NCBI GenBank assembly: GCA_027449865.1
Contig: DAIDKV010000052.1
Span: forward strand, 16,280-80,279
Length of the DNA stretch: 64,000 nt
From: Planctomycetales bacterium
Lineage (GTDB): Bacteria; Planctomycetota; Planctomycetia; Isosphaerales; Isosphaeraceae
Direction of reading: 5' to 3'
Part shown: piece by piece, positions 1 through 8,792 of the stretch
How positions within the stretch are numbered: position 1 is the first letter of the stretch
Layout: each line of letters begins with the position of its first letter
Position numbers and translations under genes: made by a program
Notes under the pieces: generated by a model
What the model was told of the DNA's origin: nothing
Databases searched by the model: none
Seen by the model: only the letters and a program-made list of their open reading frames with translations

Positions 1-944
1 TCGGCCGGGGGCGCCAGCCCGCCCCGAATCACGCCGAGCAGACTCCCACGGACGTCAACCACCGCCGCGCCGCTGTCGCCGGGGAAAAGCGGAGCCTGAA
101 CCTGGATCAGCCCGCCGAGCTGGCGCGAGCCCAGTTCCAAAACACGGTCAAGTCCGGCGACGTGCCCGCGGTTCACCGAGTGGCCAAGTCCAAACGGGCT
201 CCCCAGCACGAAGACCTGGCTCCCGAGCTTCGGCCCCTCGCTGGCCCTTCGAATGGGCCGGACCGCCCGAGGCGCGATTCGGAGCAATGTCAGCCCCGTC
301 TGGGGATCGGCGGCCACCCATCGGGCGGCGTGCCGGCGCCCCAGAAAGTCACGCGCCACGATCGGAGACGCGGAAGCCGACGACGACCGACCCGCATCCG
401 ACTTCGAGCCCGAGCCCGCTCCGGCACGCGGCGGATCGATCCGAACCGAAAGGATGTCGCCGTGCGAGTTGATGGCGATCCCCGAGGCGATCCGACGACG
501 GCCCGAAACGCCGCTCTCGCCTCCGCCGGTGTACTCCAGCGCCACGACCGATTCCCGAGCCCGGGCCATCGCCGCGTCAATCTGCCGCTCATACTCATCG
601 AGAAAGGCGAGCATCTTCTCGGCGCGTCGGCCGTGGTCGACATCCTCGGCCGGATCGGCCTCATCCGACCCGCTCGACGTCCCGACGGCCGGGCGGAGCC
701 CGGTCTCGGCCCGGCGGTCATTCCGACCGCCCTCGGGCGCGAGAGGAGCCCGCAAGAGCATCCCCGAGGTCTGGGGTCCGCCAACATCGCGGCTACGCAG
801 AACCAGCCACGCCCCGATCGCCGAGACCACCATCGCCACCGCGACCGCAACCCCCAGCGTGGGCGCAACCCGAATGGCCGGGCTCGCCGGCCGACCCGGG
901 GAACCAACGCCGCGGGGCTGAGGTGGTGGGGTGGAAATCGTCAT
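1..944 (-). CDS. Trypsin-like (HtrA/S1C-type) protein with degraded catalytic triad, partial
   Basis: The gene starts at ATG 944, preceded by GTGAGGG, and runs off the window edge, so the C-terminus is missing. A cytoplasmic Pro-rich tail is followed by one membrane segment (residues about 25-48), a charged linker and a trypsin-fold domain from about residue 128 (ARESVVAL). The nucleophile region is intact (PGDSGAAV, Ser291) and the fold signature GSPFGLG is present. The strand that normally ends in TNNHV reads ILSVRID, so the catalytic His is absent, and the usual D-L-A-V-L segment reads GLTLL, so the catalytic Asp is Gly217. HtrA proteases degrade misfolded envelope proteins; this one is probably a non-catalytic, membrane-anchored sensor or binding protein. 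No PDZ domain is visible in the part present. Confidence 0.8.
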   Translation of the reverse strand, partial: MTISTPPPQPRGVGSPGRPASPAIRVAPTLGVAVAVAMVVSAIGAWLVLRSRDVGGPQTSGMLLRAPLAPEGGRNDRRAETGLRPAVGTSSGSDEADPAEDVDHGRRAEKMLAFLDEYERQIDAAMARARESVVALEYTGGGESGVSGRRRIASGIAINSHGDILSVRIDPPRAGAGSGSKSDAGRSSSASASPIVARDFLGRRHAARWVAADPQTGLTLLRIAPRAVRPIRRASEGPKLGSQVFVLGSPFGLGHSVNRGHVAGLDRVLELGSRQLGGLIQVQAPLFPGDSGAAVVDVRGSLLGVIRGGLAPPA

Positions 945-1108
945 CGGCCCTCACTGTTCGCTTCATCCCTCGCTCGATTTCGAGGGAGAGATCACCCTCG
1001 ACGGAACAACGGCCGCCCGCCGCGGCGACCACCACCCCAGACGAGCGTGAATCGGGTCATGGGTTGTGAAGGAATGGAATGGATGATCCTGTAGGGAAGA
1101 TGACAAAA

Positions 1109-1135
1109 CCCATGGTCGTTGTCCCACAACAACGA
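1109..1135 (-). terminator. Possible terminator hairpin after the anti-sigma gene
   Basis: On the minus strand CGTTGT and ACAACG can pair around a 6-base loop, followed by GGGTTTT. It lies about 60 bases beyond the anti-sigma stop. The stem is short and the T-tract is poor, so this is a weak call. Confidence 0.2.
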
Positions 1136-1191
1136 TCGTCCCTTGTTCTCACCGGGAATTTGTCATTTTCCATCGATTCTTTCACAAACTT

Positions 1192-2118
1192 TCAGTAAAT
1201 CGGCCGGGAATCGCGACCGTCGGGCGGCATGGGCGTGCCGAGTTCCACCGGGTCGAAGCCGAAGTGGGCCGGGCCGCCTCTCGGTTTGGCTTCGGGGGTT
1301 TTCGCCGGTGCAATCACTGCCGGAGGCCGGATCGACTCGGCACGGGCAATCTGTTGCGCGTCCACCTCCAGGCGACCGCGAGCGTCCTCGATCGCGCTCC
1401 GATCCTCGGGGCTTCCGCGAGAGGAACTCGGTTCCGGGGCGGACTGATGAACGAGAAGATCCTCAGCCGAAACAACGGGGTCGAGCTCGGCAATCGGCTC
1501 GTCGCCCCCGATCTCGCCAGACGAGGAATCGGCCTCGATCGGGTCGTGTACGGGGAACCCGACAAGCGGCGAAACCGGCCCGGCGAGGGCCAGCTCGCGT
1601 GCCTCGGCCGCCACTCGCCATTGCCAGGCCACCGGCAGGACAACCGAGAGCATCAGGATCGAGGCCGCCAGGCTCGCCAGGGCCACCCGGCGAACCGCCG
1701 ATGGCAACGGCCGGAATCTCCAGTCGGTCGACTCACGCCATCCAACCGACTCGATCGCCTCGCGAAGGGTGTCCTGCACCCAGGCCGCGTGCATCGGCCG
1801 ATCGTCGTCGAGCCCCGACCAGGCGGTGACGATCGCCGTCGCCGAGCCGGACGGCCCAGCCTCACTCGCCGCGATCCGACGTTCCAGCGCCGGCCAGAGC
1901 GAGAGTGTGAGTCCCGCCTCGTCCTCGTCCTCGGGCGCGATCGCGGCGACGGCCGCCAGCGCCCCCATCGCCGATCCGAGACCAGCCCGGTCGCGCCGGC
2001 AGCCCGGGCACCGCGCCAGATGCCGCGCGATGGCCCGACGCTCCCTGTCGCCCAGATCGTCCGCCCCCGCATACAGGGGAAGGCGACCACGGACCCATTC
2101 GCAGGAGGGATTATCCAT
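1192..2118 (-). CDS. Zinc-finger (zf-HC2) transmembrane anti-sigma factor
   Basis: This 308-residue protein should hold the neighbouring ECF sigma factor at the membrane. The N-terminal anti-sigma zinc finger is clear: Cys6, then His33-x3-Cys37-x2-Cys40 (HLARCPGC). One membrane segment lies near residues 145-166 (ALASLAASILMLSVV), with a Ser/Glu-rich and Pro-rich C-terminal part outside. The chosen start, MDNPSCEW, overlaps the sigma stop codon by 8 bases (ATGGATAA), a translational-coupling arrangement; a longer reading would run far into the sigma gene. The extracytoplasmic ligand or partner cannot be told from sequence. The nearby inactive trypsin-like protein is on the same strand downstream and may belong to the same envelope-sensing unit (inference). 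Confidence 0.87.
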   Translation of the reverse strand: MDNPSCEWVRGRLPLYAGADDLGDRERRAIARHLARCPGCRRDRAGLGSAMGALAAVAAIAPEDEDEAGLTLSLWPALERRIAASEAGPSGSATAIVTAWSGLDDDRPMHAAWVQDTLREAIESVGWRESTDWRFRPLPSAVRRVALASLAASILMLSVVLPVAWQWRVAAEARELALAGPVSPLVGFPVHDPIEADSSSGEIGGDEPIAELDPVVSAEDLLVHQSAPEPSSSRGSPEDRSAIEDARGRLEVDAQQIARAESIRPPAVIAPAKTPEAKPRGGPAHFGFDPVELGTPMPPDGRDSRPIY

Positions 2119-2857
2119 CGTCGCGCCCCTCATCCGGCTCGGCCTCCGTCTGCCCGACCGACGCCCCATCCTGGCGGCGTCCCCAGATCTCGCGGAACTT
2201 CTCCCGGGCCTTCGCCAGCCGCCATCGGACCGTCGCCTCCCGGCGACCGACGATCGCCGCAACCTCCGAGGACGAAAAGCCCTCCAGATCGCGGAGCACC
2301 AGAATCGTCCGATAGCTCACCGGCATCATCCCCAGAACATGATGAACTTCCTGTGCCAGTTCGGCCCGGCCGCGAGGATCCGGGTCGGATAGCTCCAGTA
2401 TCGCCTGACCGTCGCCATCGGTTCGATCGATCGACGCGGCCGTCGTCGTGTTCCGGGCGCTCCGAAGCCAGTCGAGCGCCAGGTTGACCCCAATCCGAAA
2501 CAGCCAGGGGCCAAACCGTCGAGCCGTGTCAAATCGATCAAGCCGGGTATAAACCCGCCAGAACGTCTCCTGCGCCAGGTCTCGCGCCTGCTCCGGGTCG
2601 TGAACCAGCCGGAGCAGCACGCGAATCAACTTCCGCTCGTAACGCCGGACGAGCACGGCAAACGCCGGGTGATCGCCCCGTCGTGCCAGCTCGACCAGCA
2701 TCGCGTCGTGGAGGTGCGATTCGTCACCCATTCGAGCCGAATCGGGGGCCGCGGTTCGTCCCGCGCGTGCCGGGGCCCGCACGGGAGGGGCCAGCCCATC
2801 CGATTCAACCTGCAAACGGGCATCCATTGTGATCCCGGGCTTCGCCGGCTTCTCCAT
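2111..2857 (-). CDS. ECF RNA polymerase sigma factor
   Basis: The 248-residue protein has sigma region 2 (AFAVLVRRYERKLIRVL, then ARDLAQETFWRVY) and region 4 with its helix-turn-helix (FSSSEVAAIVGRREATVRW). It recruits RNA polymerase to an envelope-stress or similar regulon. The start at ATG 2857 has a strong ribosome site, GAGGAGG, six bases upstream. About 45 residues precede region 2, a longer N-terminal extension than usual. It is the first gene of a two-gene operon with its anti-sigma factor (8-base overlap). The roughly 230 bases upstream, shared with the divergent toxin-antitoxin pair, probably carry an autoregulated promoter, but no -35/-10 pair was identified. Confidence 0.92.
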   Translation of the reverse strand: MEKPAKPGITMDARLQVESDGLAPPVRAPARAGRTAAPDSARMGDESHLHDAMLVELARRGDHPAFAVLVRRYERKLIRVLLRLVHDPEQARDLAQETFWRVYTRLDRFDTARRFGPWLFRIGVNLALDWLRSARNTTTAASIDRTDGDGQAILELSDPDPRGRAELAQEVHHVLGMMPVSYRTILVLRDLEGFSSSEVAAIVGRREATVRWRLAKAREKFREIWGRRQDGASVGQTEAEPDEGRDDG

Positions 2858-3089
2858 CGCGTGACCTCCTCACGCTGTTTATGATACGATGAAGCCTTCC
2901 CCGAGCGCTGGATCTTTTTTCCCATTTCCTGGAGGATCGCCGCAAGGCCACCGTGGGGCCAGGGGACCGGTCGAAGCACGCAAATCCTTGGCAGCTCACT
3001 GTCTCGGACCATCGCCGGCCGGTGATTCCGGCGGGCGCCGAGGAACCTGGCGAACCGCTGGTGCCGGAGGATCGGGGAGGAGGGCGGAG

Positions 3090-3404
3090 ATGCTGACCAG
3101 CATGACGATCCCGGGGATCTATCGCGACGGCAAGGTGGAGCTGGCCGAACGACCGGAGGGGCTGGTCGAATCAGCCCCGGTGCTGGTGACGTTCGTGCCT
3201 GAGGGGACGCGGGTCGAACCCGAACCGATGGCCTCCGGTCTCCCGGCCGACGAGGCCGAGGCGGCCCGGCGTCGGGCCGGAGATCAACTCATCAAAATGC
3301 TCCGTGAGGGTCTCGATCTCGGAGGCCCCCCCTATCCAGGTCGGAAGGAACTTTATGATCGCGACCAACGGTTCGCAGGGGGCTCCGAGCCGGGAGAGGA
3401 TTGA
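3090..3404 (+). CDS. Antitoxin-like protein (DUF104/AF2212-like)
   Basis: The 104-residue protein begins MLTSMTIPGIYRDGKVEL, the short beta-hairpin with a following VLVTFVPEG strand typical of DUF104/AF2212-like antitoxins paired with PIN toxins. The start at 3090 follows GGGGAGGAGGG; ATG 3102 is an alternative. The C-terminal half (RRRAGDQLIKMLREGLDL) is the likely toxin-binding helix, and a Pro-rich segment follows. Its last 50 bases overlap the toxin gene in another frame. It probably neutralises the toxin and represses the pair's promoter, as in VapB-type systems (family knowledge). Confidence 0.68.
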   Translation: MLTSMTIPGIYRDGKVELAERPEGLVESAPVLVTFVPEGTRVEPEPMASGLPADEAEAARRRAGDQLIKMLREGLDLGGPPYPGRKELYDRDQRFAGGSEPGED

Positions 3405-3810
3405 CACGAACGTCCTCGTGTACGCCGTCGACCGTTCCTCGGGCCTCAAACATCGGATCGCGTCGGACCTTCTGGACGATCTGGTCGCCCGGGACGTCCT
3501 GACGGTTAGCGCCCAGGTACTGAACGAATTCTACTCGGTGGTCACACGGAAGAAAGGTCTGATGCTCCATGAGGATGCGGTGCGCTACATTCGGGCGACG
3601 GCCGCAGCCTCGGTCGTCCTGCCCTTGACCCTCTCCGGGACCTTGCTCGCCCTGGAAGCCGTGGCGCGCCACGGCTTCTCCTTCTGGGACGCCCTGATCT
3701 GGTCGGCCGCGCGCGAGGGCGGGATCTCGACCCTCTACACCGAGGACTTCCAGCACGGTCGAGAGATCGAGGGCGTTCGGATCGTCGCCCCGTTCGCTCT
3801 CGCCTCCTGA
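3355..3810 (+). CDS. PIN-domain ribonuclease toxin (VapC-like)
   Basis: This 151-residue protein carries all four acidic PIN residues: Asp17 (IDTNVLVYAVD), Glu58 (VLNEFYSVV), Asp112 (FSFWDALIW) and Asp131 (YTEDF). PIN toxins cut tRNA or rRNA with magnesium. The start at ATG 3355 follows GGAAGGAAC. It gives about 15 extra residues before the first catalytic strand and a 50-base overlap with the upstream antitoxin, more than the usual few bases. No start codon lies nearer to Asp17, so the overlap seems real. The active site looks intact, so the toxin is probably functional. Confidence 0.83.
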   Translation: MIATNGSQGAPSRERIDTNVLVYAVDRSSGLKHRIASDLLDDLVARDVLTVSAQVLNEFYSVVTRKKGLMLHEDAVRYIRATAAASVVLPLTLSGTLLALEAVARHGFSFWDALIWSAAREGGISTLYTEDFQHGREIEGVRIVAPFALAS

Positions 3811-3914
3811 CGGACCGACCACTCGCCGACGATCCGGTGGCGGGCCATGGCTCCCGGTCAAATCCTGCCGTATGATAAAAACCGGCTGTCGGACGGCGGC
3901 CACGGGGGAGCGTC

Positions 3915-4898
3915 ATGGGGTCGGGCGGGGCGGGGTCGTCGATGAAGGTCTTCGGCGCCGAGATCGTGCTCTGCCCGGTGGAGGCTCGCGCCGAGGCGCT
4001 CGAGGTCCTGTACCGCCGGATGCCCCGGGCGTTCCGAAAGCACCTGGTCGCCGAGGTGCTCGCCGATGAGCGGCGCGGCGAGGTGGACCTGGCCGGGCTC
4101 TGGGTGGCCCGAATCCGGTCGGGGCGGATCGTCGGCGCGATGATGACGCAGGCCATGCCTGGCCGGAGCGCTGCGCTCTGGCCGCCGGAGGTCGGCCCGT
4201 CCTGGCGTCGCAACGCCATCGCCTCGGCGATGGTCCGGCAGGCCATCGACGACCTGGCGAGCCGGGGCTTTCGACTGGTCCAGGCGGCGCTCGACGAGTC
4301 GGCCGGCGATCAGGCCGGGCGCGACCTGGCGCGTGGCGGACTGCCGAGAGTCACCGATCTGCTCTACCTCTCGCGAGAGACGTCGCCCCCGCTCCCGCAA
4401 CCCGACCGGCCACTGGCCTGTGATTTCGAGTGGCGGCCGTTCGAGGCGTCGATCGAGGACCGGTTTCGCGCGGCGATGCAGGCATCCTACGAGGGGAGCC
4501 TCGACATGCCCGAGCTGGAGGGCGCCCGGGGGCTCGACGAGATTATCGAGGGACACCAGGCCGCCGGGCTCTTCGTCGCCGATCGATGGCGCCTCGGCCG
4601 GCTTCCCGACGAGCCGACGGCCCAGGCCGTCCTGCTGATGACCGCGGTTCCCGCTCGCGATGCCTGGGAAGTGGTCTACCTCGGGCTCAGTCCCTCGGCG
4701 AGGGGCCGAGGCCTCGGCCGCGCCGCGATGGATTACGCGCTGCGGTTCGCACGCGAACACACCCCGGTCCTGGAACTGGCCGTTGACCTTCGAAACACGC
4801 CAGCGGTCCGCCTCTACCAATCGACCGGTTTCGTCCCCTGCCACCGACGCACCGTCCACCTGACCCTGCTGGGGACAAATCCCTCGAAATTACCGTAA
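3915..4898 (+). CDS. Tandem GNAT-family N-acetyltransferase
   Basis: A 327-residue protein with two GNAT folds. The C-terminal one is complete, with the acetyl-CoA loop SARGRGLGRAAM (about residues 261-272) and the NTPAVRLYQSTGF end motif. The N-terminal one (about residues 15-155) has WVARIRSGRIVGAMM and WRRNAIASAMVRQAI but no good R-x-x-G-x-G/A loop, so it may be structural. The tandem layout resembles mycothiol synthase MshD, but the substrate cannot be inferred. The start at 3915 follows GGGGGAG; Met10 (3942) is an alternative. The gene stands alone, 100 bases after the PIN toxin. Confidence 0.82.
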   Translation: MGSGGAGSSMKVFGAEIVLCPVEARAEALEVLYRRMPRAFRKHLVAEVLADERRGEVDLAGLWVARIRSGRIVGAMMTQAMPGRSAALWPPEVGPSWRRNAIASAMVRQAIDDLASRGFRLVQAALDESAGDQAGRDLARGGLPRVTDLLYLSRETSPPLPQPDRPLACDFEWRPFEASIEDRFRAAMQASYEGSLDMPELEGARGLDEIIEGHQAAGLFVADRWRLGRLPDEPTAQAVLLMTAVPARDAWEVVYLGLSPSARGRGLGRAAMDYALRFAREHTPVLELAVDLRNTPAVRLYQSTGFVPCHRRTVHLTLLGTNPSKLP

Positions 4899-4924
4899 CC
4901 ACCAAAATCAATACTTCGGAAATG

Positions 4925-5218
4925 CCGCAACCACGAAAAACACGAAATTACACGAAAAGTCGAGGAATTCCCGAATCTCCTGGCCTTCCGGAAAGTGGCC
5001 CTGATGGATTTTCCAGGTAGACTCTGCTTTTATGCCGTTTCCGGCATGGTAGCCCATCGAGGAGATCGATCAGCGGGATGATATTTTCGCATTCGGCGAG
5101 CATTACTCGGTGGGCCGAGGCCACTCGACGAGATTGAAATCCTTCCTCTTTCCGTGTTCTTCCGTGTGATTTCGTGGTTGCTCCGGATTTTCCCGATTCC
5201 TTCGTGGTTGCTCCGGTT
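4925..5218. repeat. Dispersed inverted-repeat element, copy A (CACGAAAAACACGAA arms)
   Basis: The roughly 330-base gene-free stretch before phoU begins with caaccacgaaaaacacgaaa and ends with the inverse, tcttccgtgtgatttcgtgg, around an internal region of about 200 bases. At the right end cgtggttgctccgg occurs twice. A second copy lies at 37900-38035. Elements of this kind recur between genes in planctomycete and verrucomicrobial genomes (recalled, not checked). A 94-codon reading frame inside, on the minus strand, is produced by the repeat and is not annotated. Confidence 0.62.
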
Positions 5219-5228
5219 TCGCGGTCTC

Positions 5229-5945
5229 TCAACGAGCGGCGGCCCGGAATCGGGAGGAATCGCCCTGTTCGAGATAGATGACGGCCTCGGCGATCTTGAC
5301 GGCGTGGTCGGCGATCCGTTCGAGATTTCGGGCGGTGTTGACCAGGCGGAGCAGCGACTCGGCTCGTTGCGGGGCCAGGACGATCTCCTGCTTGAGCTGC
5401 TTTTGCACGGCCCGATAATCGCGGTCGACGCGGTGGTCGGCGTCGATCACGGCGCGGGCCAGGGCGACATCGGCGCGGGTGAGGGCGTCGAGGCTATCGT
5501 GAACCTGATCGAGGGCCTCCAGGCCGAGGTCTTCCAGCGCCTGGGGAATGGGTGCCGGCTGGGGTCCGGCGGCCATCTTCTTGACTCGCTTGGCGATGTG
5601 GCGGGCGAGCCCGCAGAGTCGGTGCAAATCGCCGTTGATCTTCAACGCCGAGGCGACGCGACGAAGATCGGAGGCGACCGGCTGGTGCAGGGCGAGCACG
5701 CGGATACATTCCTGCTCGATCTGCATTTCCCAGCGGTCGGCCAGGCGTCGCTGGCGCTTGACCTCGCGGGCCTGGTCGATCCGCCCGTCGCGCAGAGCCT
5801 GGACCGAGCGATCCAGCGCCTCTTCCACGACGGCGGCGAATTTCAGGAGCTCGGCCCAGAGCCCCTCCATGTCTCGGACGAAGCACCGGCTGACCGAGGT
5901 CCGACCGTCGCGCCAGTCGCGCTCGATCTCCTGTTCCAACGCCAT
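5229..5945 (-). CDS. phoU: Phosphate-signalling regulator PhoU
   Basis: The 238-residue, nearly all-helical protein has the two PhoU repeats: the first around residues 28-120 with LHQPVASDLRRVASALKINGDLHRL, the second around 128-225 with LVNTARNLERIADHAVKIAEAVIYL. The E/D-x-x-x-D metal-site pattern is seen in each (DLHRL, NLERIADH). PhoU links the Pst phosphate transporter to the PhoR kinase and restrains the Pho response. No pst genes are in view on either side. The start MALEQEIERDW is the only reasonable Met before the domain. Upstream is a 270-base gap with a degenerate half-copy of the intergenic repeat. Confidence 0.93.
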   Translation of the reverse strand: MALEQEIERDWRDGRTSVSRCFVRDMEGLWAELLKFAAVVEEALDRSVQALRDGRIDQAREVKRQRRLADRWEMQIEQECIRVLALHQPVASDLRRVASALKINGDLHRLCGLARHIAKRVKKMAAGPQPAPIPQALEDLGLEALDQVHDSLDALTRADVALARAVIDADHRVDRDYRAVQKQLKQEIVLAPQRAESLLRLVNTARNLERIADHAVKIAEAVIYLEQGDSSRFRAAAR

Positions 5946-6149
5946 CAGTCGCCCCTCGTTGCGAGGCCCCGGCCGGGCCGCCCATGTCCCGACGCGAGAC
6001 CGCCCCTTCTCTCGCGCCCCCTGGAACCCAATCGCCGCGTCCCGCCGGTTCCGGACGGCGGGACGTCAGCGCCCCGCGCGGTCGGCTCCGGGCCGGACAC
6101 CGCCGAGGCCCCTTTCCAGATTAGGAAATCGGGACGCCTTCGGACAACA

Positions 6150-6205
6150 TCAACCCCATCAAATACACGAGAATTTCACGAAAGATGACACGATTTCTCG
6201 GTTCA
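6150..6205. repeat. Degenerate half-copy of the CACGAA repeat
   Basis: Between phoU and the sulfatase the stretch aatacacgagaatttcacga resembles one arm of the element at 4925-5218. No matching opposite arm is visible. The rest of this 270-base gap shows nothing recognisable. Confidence 0.35.
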
Positions 6206-6216
6206 CGCGGGCCGGC

Positions 6217-7800
6217 TCAGCGGGCCGAGACCGGTTGGGGCGCCCGTCGCGGCGGGATCCGGGCGCCCGAGGCCTCGGCCGGCGGGCGCTCGGGCACCTT
6301 CAATTCCGTCCGCAGCCGCGCCAGATCGGCCTTCAGTTCGGCCATCACCTTCGCGTAGGCCGGGTCGTCGTGGACGTCCTTCAACTCGCGCGGGTCTTTT
6401 TGCAGGTCAAAGAGTTCCCAGGCGTCGAGGTCCGGTCCGTCGAACCGAACGAGCTTGTAGCGGTCGGTCACCACTCCGTGATGCGGCCGGACGTGGTGCG
6501 GTTGGGGGTATTCGTAATATTCGTAATAGAACGACTTCCGCCAGTCGGAGGGCGTCTGGCCCTTCAGAACCGGGACCAGGCTCCGACCCTGCATTTCCGC
6601 CGGAACCGGTACTCCGGCGGCCTCCAGGAACGTCTCGGCGAAGTCGAGGTTGGAAACCAGGTCTCGGTTCACGCTCCCCGGCTTCACGACCCCCGGCCAT
6701 CGAACCAGCAGCGGGGTTCGGAGCGATTCCTCGAAAATCCAACGCTTGTCGAACCAGCCGTGCTCGCCCAGGTAGAAGCCCTGATCGGCGGTGTAAACCA
6801 CGATCGTATTCTCGGCGAGCCCCTCGTCGTCGAGGAACTTCAACACCTTTCCGACCCCTTCGTCCACGGCCTTGATGCAACCGAGATAATCGTGCATGTA
6901 TCGATTATACTTCCACCGAACGAGATCGCGGCCCTTCAGGTTCGCCTTGCGGAACGCCTCGTTCCGGGGCCTGTAGTAGGCGTTCCACTCCCTGACCTGT
7001 TCGGGCGTCATGCCTTTCGGCGCGTCGAGTTTCAGGTCGTGGTCGTTCATCGTCTTCTCGATGGTCATGTCCTGGTCGTGCTCGGCGAGGCCGCGGCCCG
7101 AGTAATCGTCGAAGAGGGTCTCGGGCTCGGGATACTTGCGGTCGCCGTCGTGGCCGAGGTGCCGAAGGGCCGGCGACCACTCGCGATGGGGCGCCTTGTT
7201 CTGGTACATCAGCATGAACGGCTTCGACCGGTCGCGGCCCTTCAGCCAGTCGACGCTCAAATCGGTGATGATGTCGGTCGCATAGCCCTGATGCTTGACC
7301 CGCTCGCCATTGTGAATCATCGGCGGGTTATAGTAGACCCCCTGCCCCGGCAGGATATTCCACTCGTCGAAGCCGGTGGGGGCACTCACCAGGTGCCATT
7401 TTCCCATGATCGCCGTCTGATAGCCGGCCGACCTCAGCAGCTTGGCGAATGTCGTCTGCGAGCTGTCAAACCGGCTGTTGCTGTTGTTATAGAATCCGTT
7501 CGCATGCGAATATTTTCCGGTCAGGACGGTCGCCCGGCTCGGTCCGCAGATGGAGTTCGGCACGATGCAGCGATCGAACCGCATCCCCTCGCGGCCAATC
7601 CGGTCGATGTTCGGCGTCTCGATCAGCTTGCGGGGGTCTCCGTAGGCGGAGATCGCCTGGTAGGCGTGGTCGTCGCTGAAAATGAAGACAATGTTCGGTC
7701 GGCCGTCGGCCTTCGGCCGCGCCTCCACGATCGCCGGCGCGAGCGACAGGGCCAGCGCGGCGACCAGAATCGAGAACGTCAAACTCCGAGAAATTCGCAC
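6217..7800 (-). CDS. Exported formylglycine-dependent sulfatase
   Basis: A type I arylsulfatase of 527 residues that should remove sulfate from sulfated polysaccharides outside the cytoplasm. The signal peptide ([22 protein letters not shown]) is followed by [10 protein letters not shown], giving the calcium-binding Asp pair, and the C-type activation motif CGPSR at about residue 85, where the Cys is converted to formylglycine. Further signatures are GKWHL near residue 145 and the C-terminal [11 protein letters not shown]. The best start is GTG at 7800: GGAGG lies eight bases upstream, whereas the longer reading from TTG 7815 would include that ribosome site. No sulfatase-maturing enzyme or carbohydrate-active neighbour is adjacent. 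Confidence 0.92.
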   Translation of the reverse strand: MRISRSLTFSILVAALALSLAPAIVEARPKADGRPNIVFIFSDDHAYQAISAYGDPRKLIETPNIDRIGREGMRFDRCIVPNSICGPSRATVLTGKYSHANGFYNNSNSRFDSSQTTFAKLLRSAGYQTAIMGKWHLVSAPTGFDEWNILPGQGVYYNPPMIHNGERVKHQGYATDIITDLSVDWLKGRDRSKPFMLMYQNKAPHREWSPALRHLGHDGDRKYPEPETLFDDYSGRGLAEHDQDMTIEKTMNDHDLKLDAPKGMTPEQVREWNAYYRPRNEAFRKANLKGRDLVRWKYNRYMHDYLGCIKAVDEGVGKVLKFLDDEGLAENTIVVYTADQGFYLGEHGWFDKRWIFEESLRTPLLVRWPGVVKPGSVNRDLVSNLDFAETFLEAAGVPVPAEMQGRSLVPVLKGQTPSDWRKSFYYEYYEYPQPHHVRPHHGVVTDRYKLVRFDGPDLDAWELFDLQKDPRELKDVHDDPAYAKVMAELKADLARLRTELKVPERPPAEASGARIPPRRAPQPVSAR

Positions 7801-8584
7801 GGGACGAGCCTCCAATCCGGGTTCGGGATGAAGTCGACCGTCCGATTGTAGAGGGTGCCGCCGCCCCGCGAAATGGGCCGGTCCCGGCCGTTCCCAGATC
7901 GCGGATCCGCACGATCACGACGGCCGACCCTACGCGGACCGAAAGATATCGGAGTTGATTTCATGGAATATTCATTTGAAGTTTTCCAGAATCGGACCAT
8001 TCCATGGATGGTCGTGATCCGGGTTTGACGGCTCGTATCGCGTGATTCCCGCCCTCACGGAGCGACCCTGTGTCTGCCCTGGGATCGAGAGTTCTCCTCA
8101 GTTTGCTCCTGATCCGGATGCTCGCGATACCGATCATCCTGAGCCCCTCGGGTTCGACCCCTGGCGCGAGCCAGGGCCTCGGGATTCGCGTTCGCGCCTG
8201 GCCCTCGGTGGTGAATCCGGTGATGGCGAGCCGTCGAATGGAGGACTCTAACGGGGCAGGTTCAAGGCCCCGGGCGTTGGCCTGGACTCCGCGCCAACCC
8301 GGCCTCGTCTGCCGGCTGGCCATCGTCGATAGCGGCCGGGGCGATCGAACGGACCTCGATCTCCCGCACAGCTAGCCCGGATATCCATCGCCCTCGCCGG
8401 CCCGCTACCCCGGTCGCGGTCTCCGGGCGGCTTTCCGCCTTGATCCTCGTCGGATATAGATCCGCCCGGGCGCCCCTGCTCCCGGCTGGGGGTATCTCCC
8501 AGGCTGGATCCACCTCGCCAGCGCGAGAGAACGGTTCGGCGAGGGCTCTCGAGTTTTCCTCATCCATGTGTTCGCCTCGTCGTT
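7801..8584. other. Gene-free stretch
   Basis: About 780 bases between the sulfatase start and a short gene remnant. The open frames on both strands are rich in Arg, Pro and Gly and lack domain-like or signal sequences. No tRNA, repeat or clear hairpin was found. The part next to 7800 probably holds the sulfatase promoter. Confidence 0.5.
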
Positions 8585-8725
8585 TTGACAGGGAGAAAGC
8601 TCTACGACCTCAACGGCCGCGAGATCGCCTTTCACAAGCCGACCGCGACCGGCCTGGCGCTCGTCAAGGACAGGGAGCTCAACAAGCTCCGCCGGAAGCA
8701 CACCGTGGTCCTCCTCGCGCCCTGA
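8585..8725 (+). pseudogene. Coding-like fragment, possible gene remnant
   Basis: A 46-codon frame from TTG 8585 to TGA 8723 reads like a real protein: LYDLNGREIAFHKPTATG, then LALVKDRELNKLRRKHTVVL. The composition (Lys, Asn, Asp, Phe) differs from the Arg/Pro shadow frames around it. The frame stays open upstream but loses protein character. There is no ATG or clear ribosome site. It is either the 3' end of a decayed gene or a very small protein; the family is not recognised. Confidence 0.35.
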
Positions 8726-8792
8726 AGAAAATCACCCGGGTCGAGGCTCGCCGGACAATCCCGACGCGCCTCGACCCAGCCTCTCATCCGGC

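Noticed and set aside
162..1094. Long plus-strand frames opposite the trypsin-like gene
   Set aside because: Arg/Pro/Gly-rich shadows of the minus-strand protein.
4948..5232. 94-codon minus-strand frame with TTK-like segments
   Set aside because: It is the translation of the dispersed inverted repeat, not a gene; no ribosome site or domain.
5548..7851. 767-codon plus-strand frame across phoU and the sulfatase
   Set aside because: High-GC antisense frame; the two minus-strand proteins have clear domains and starts.
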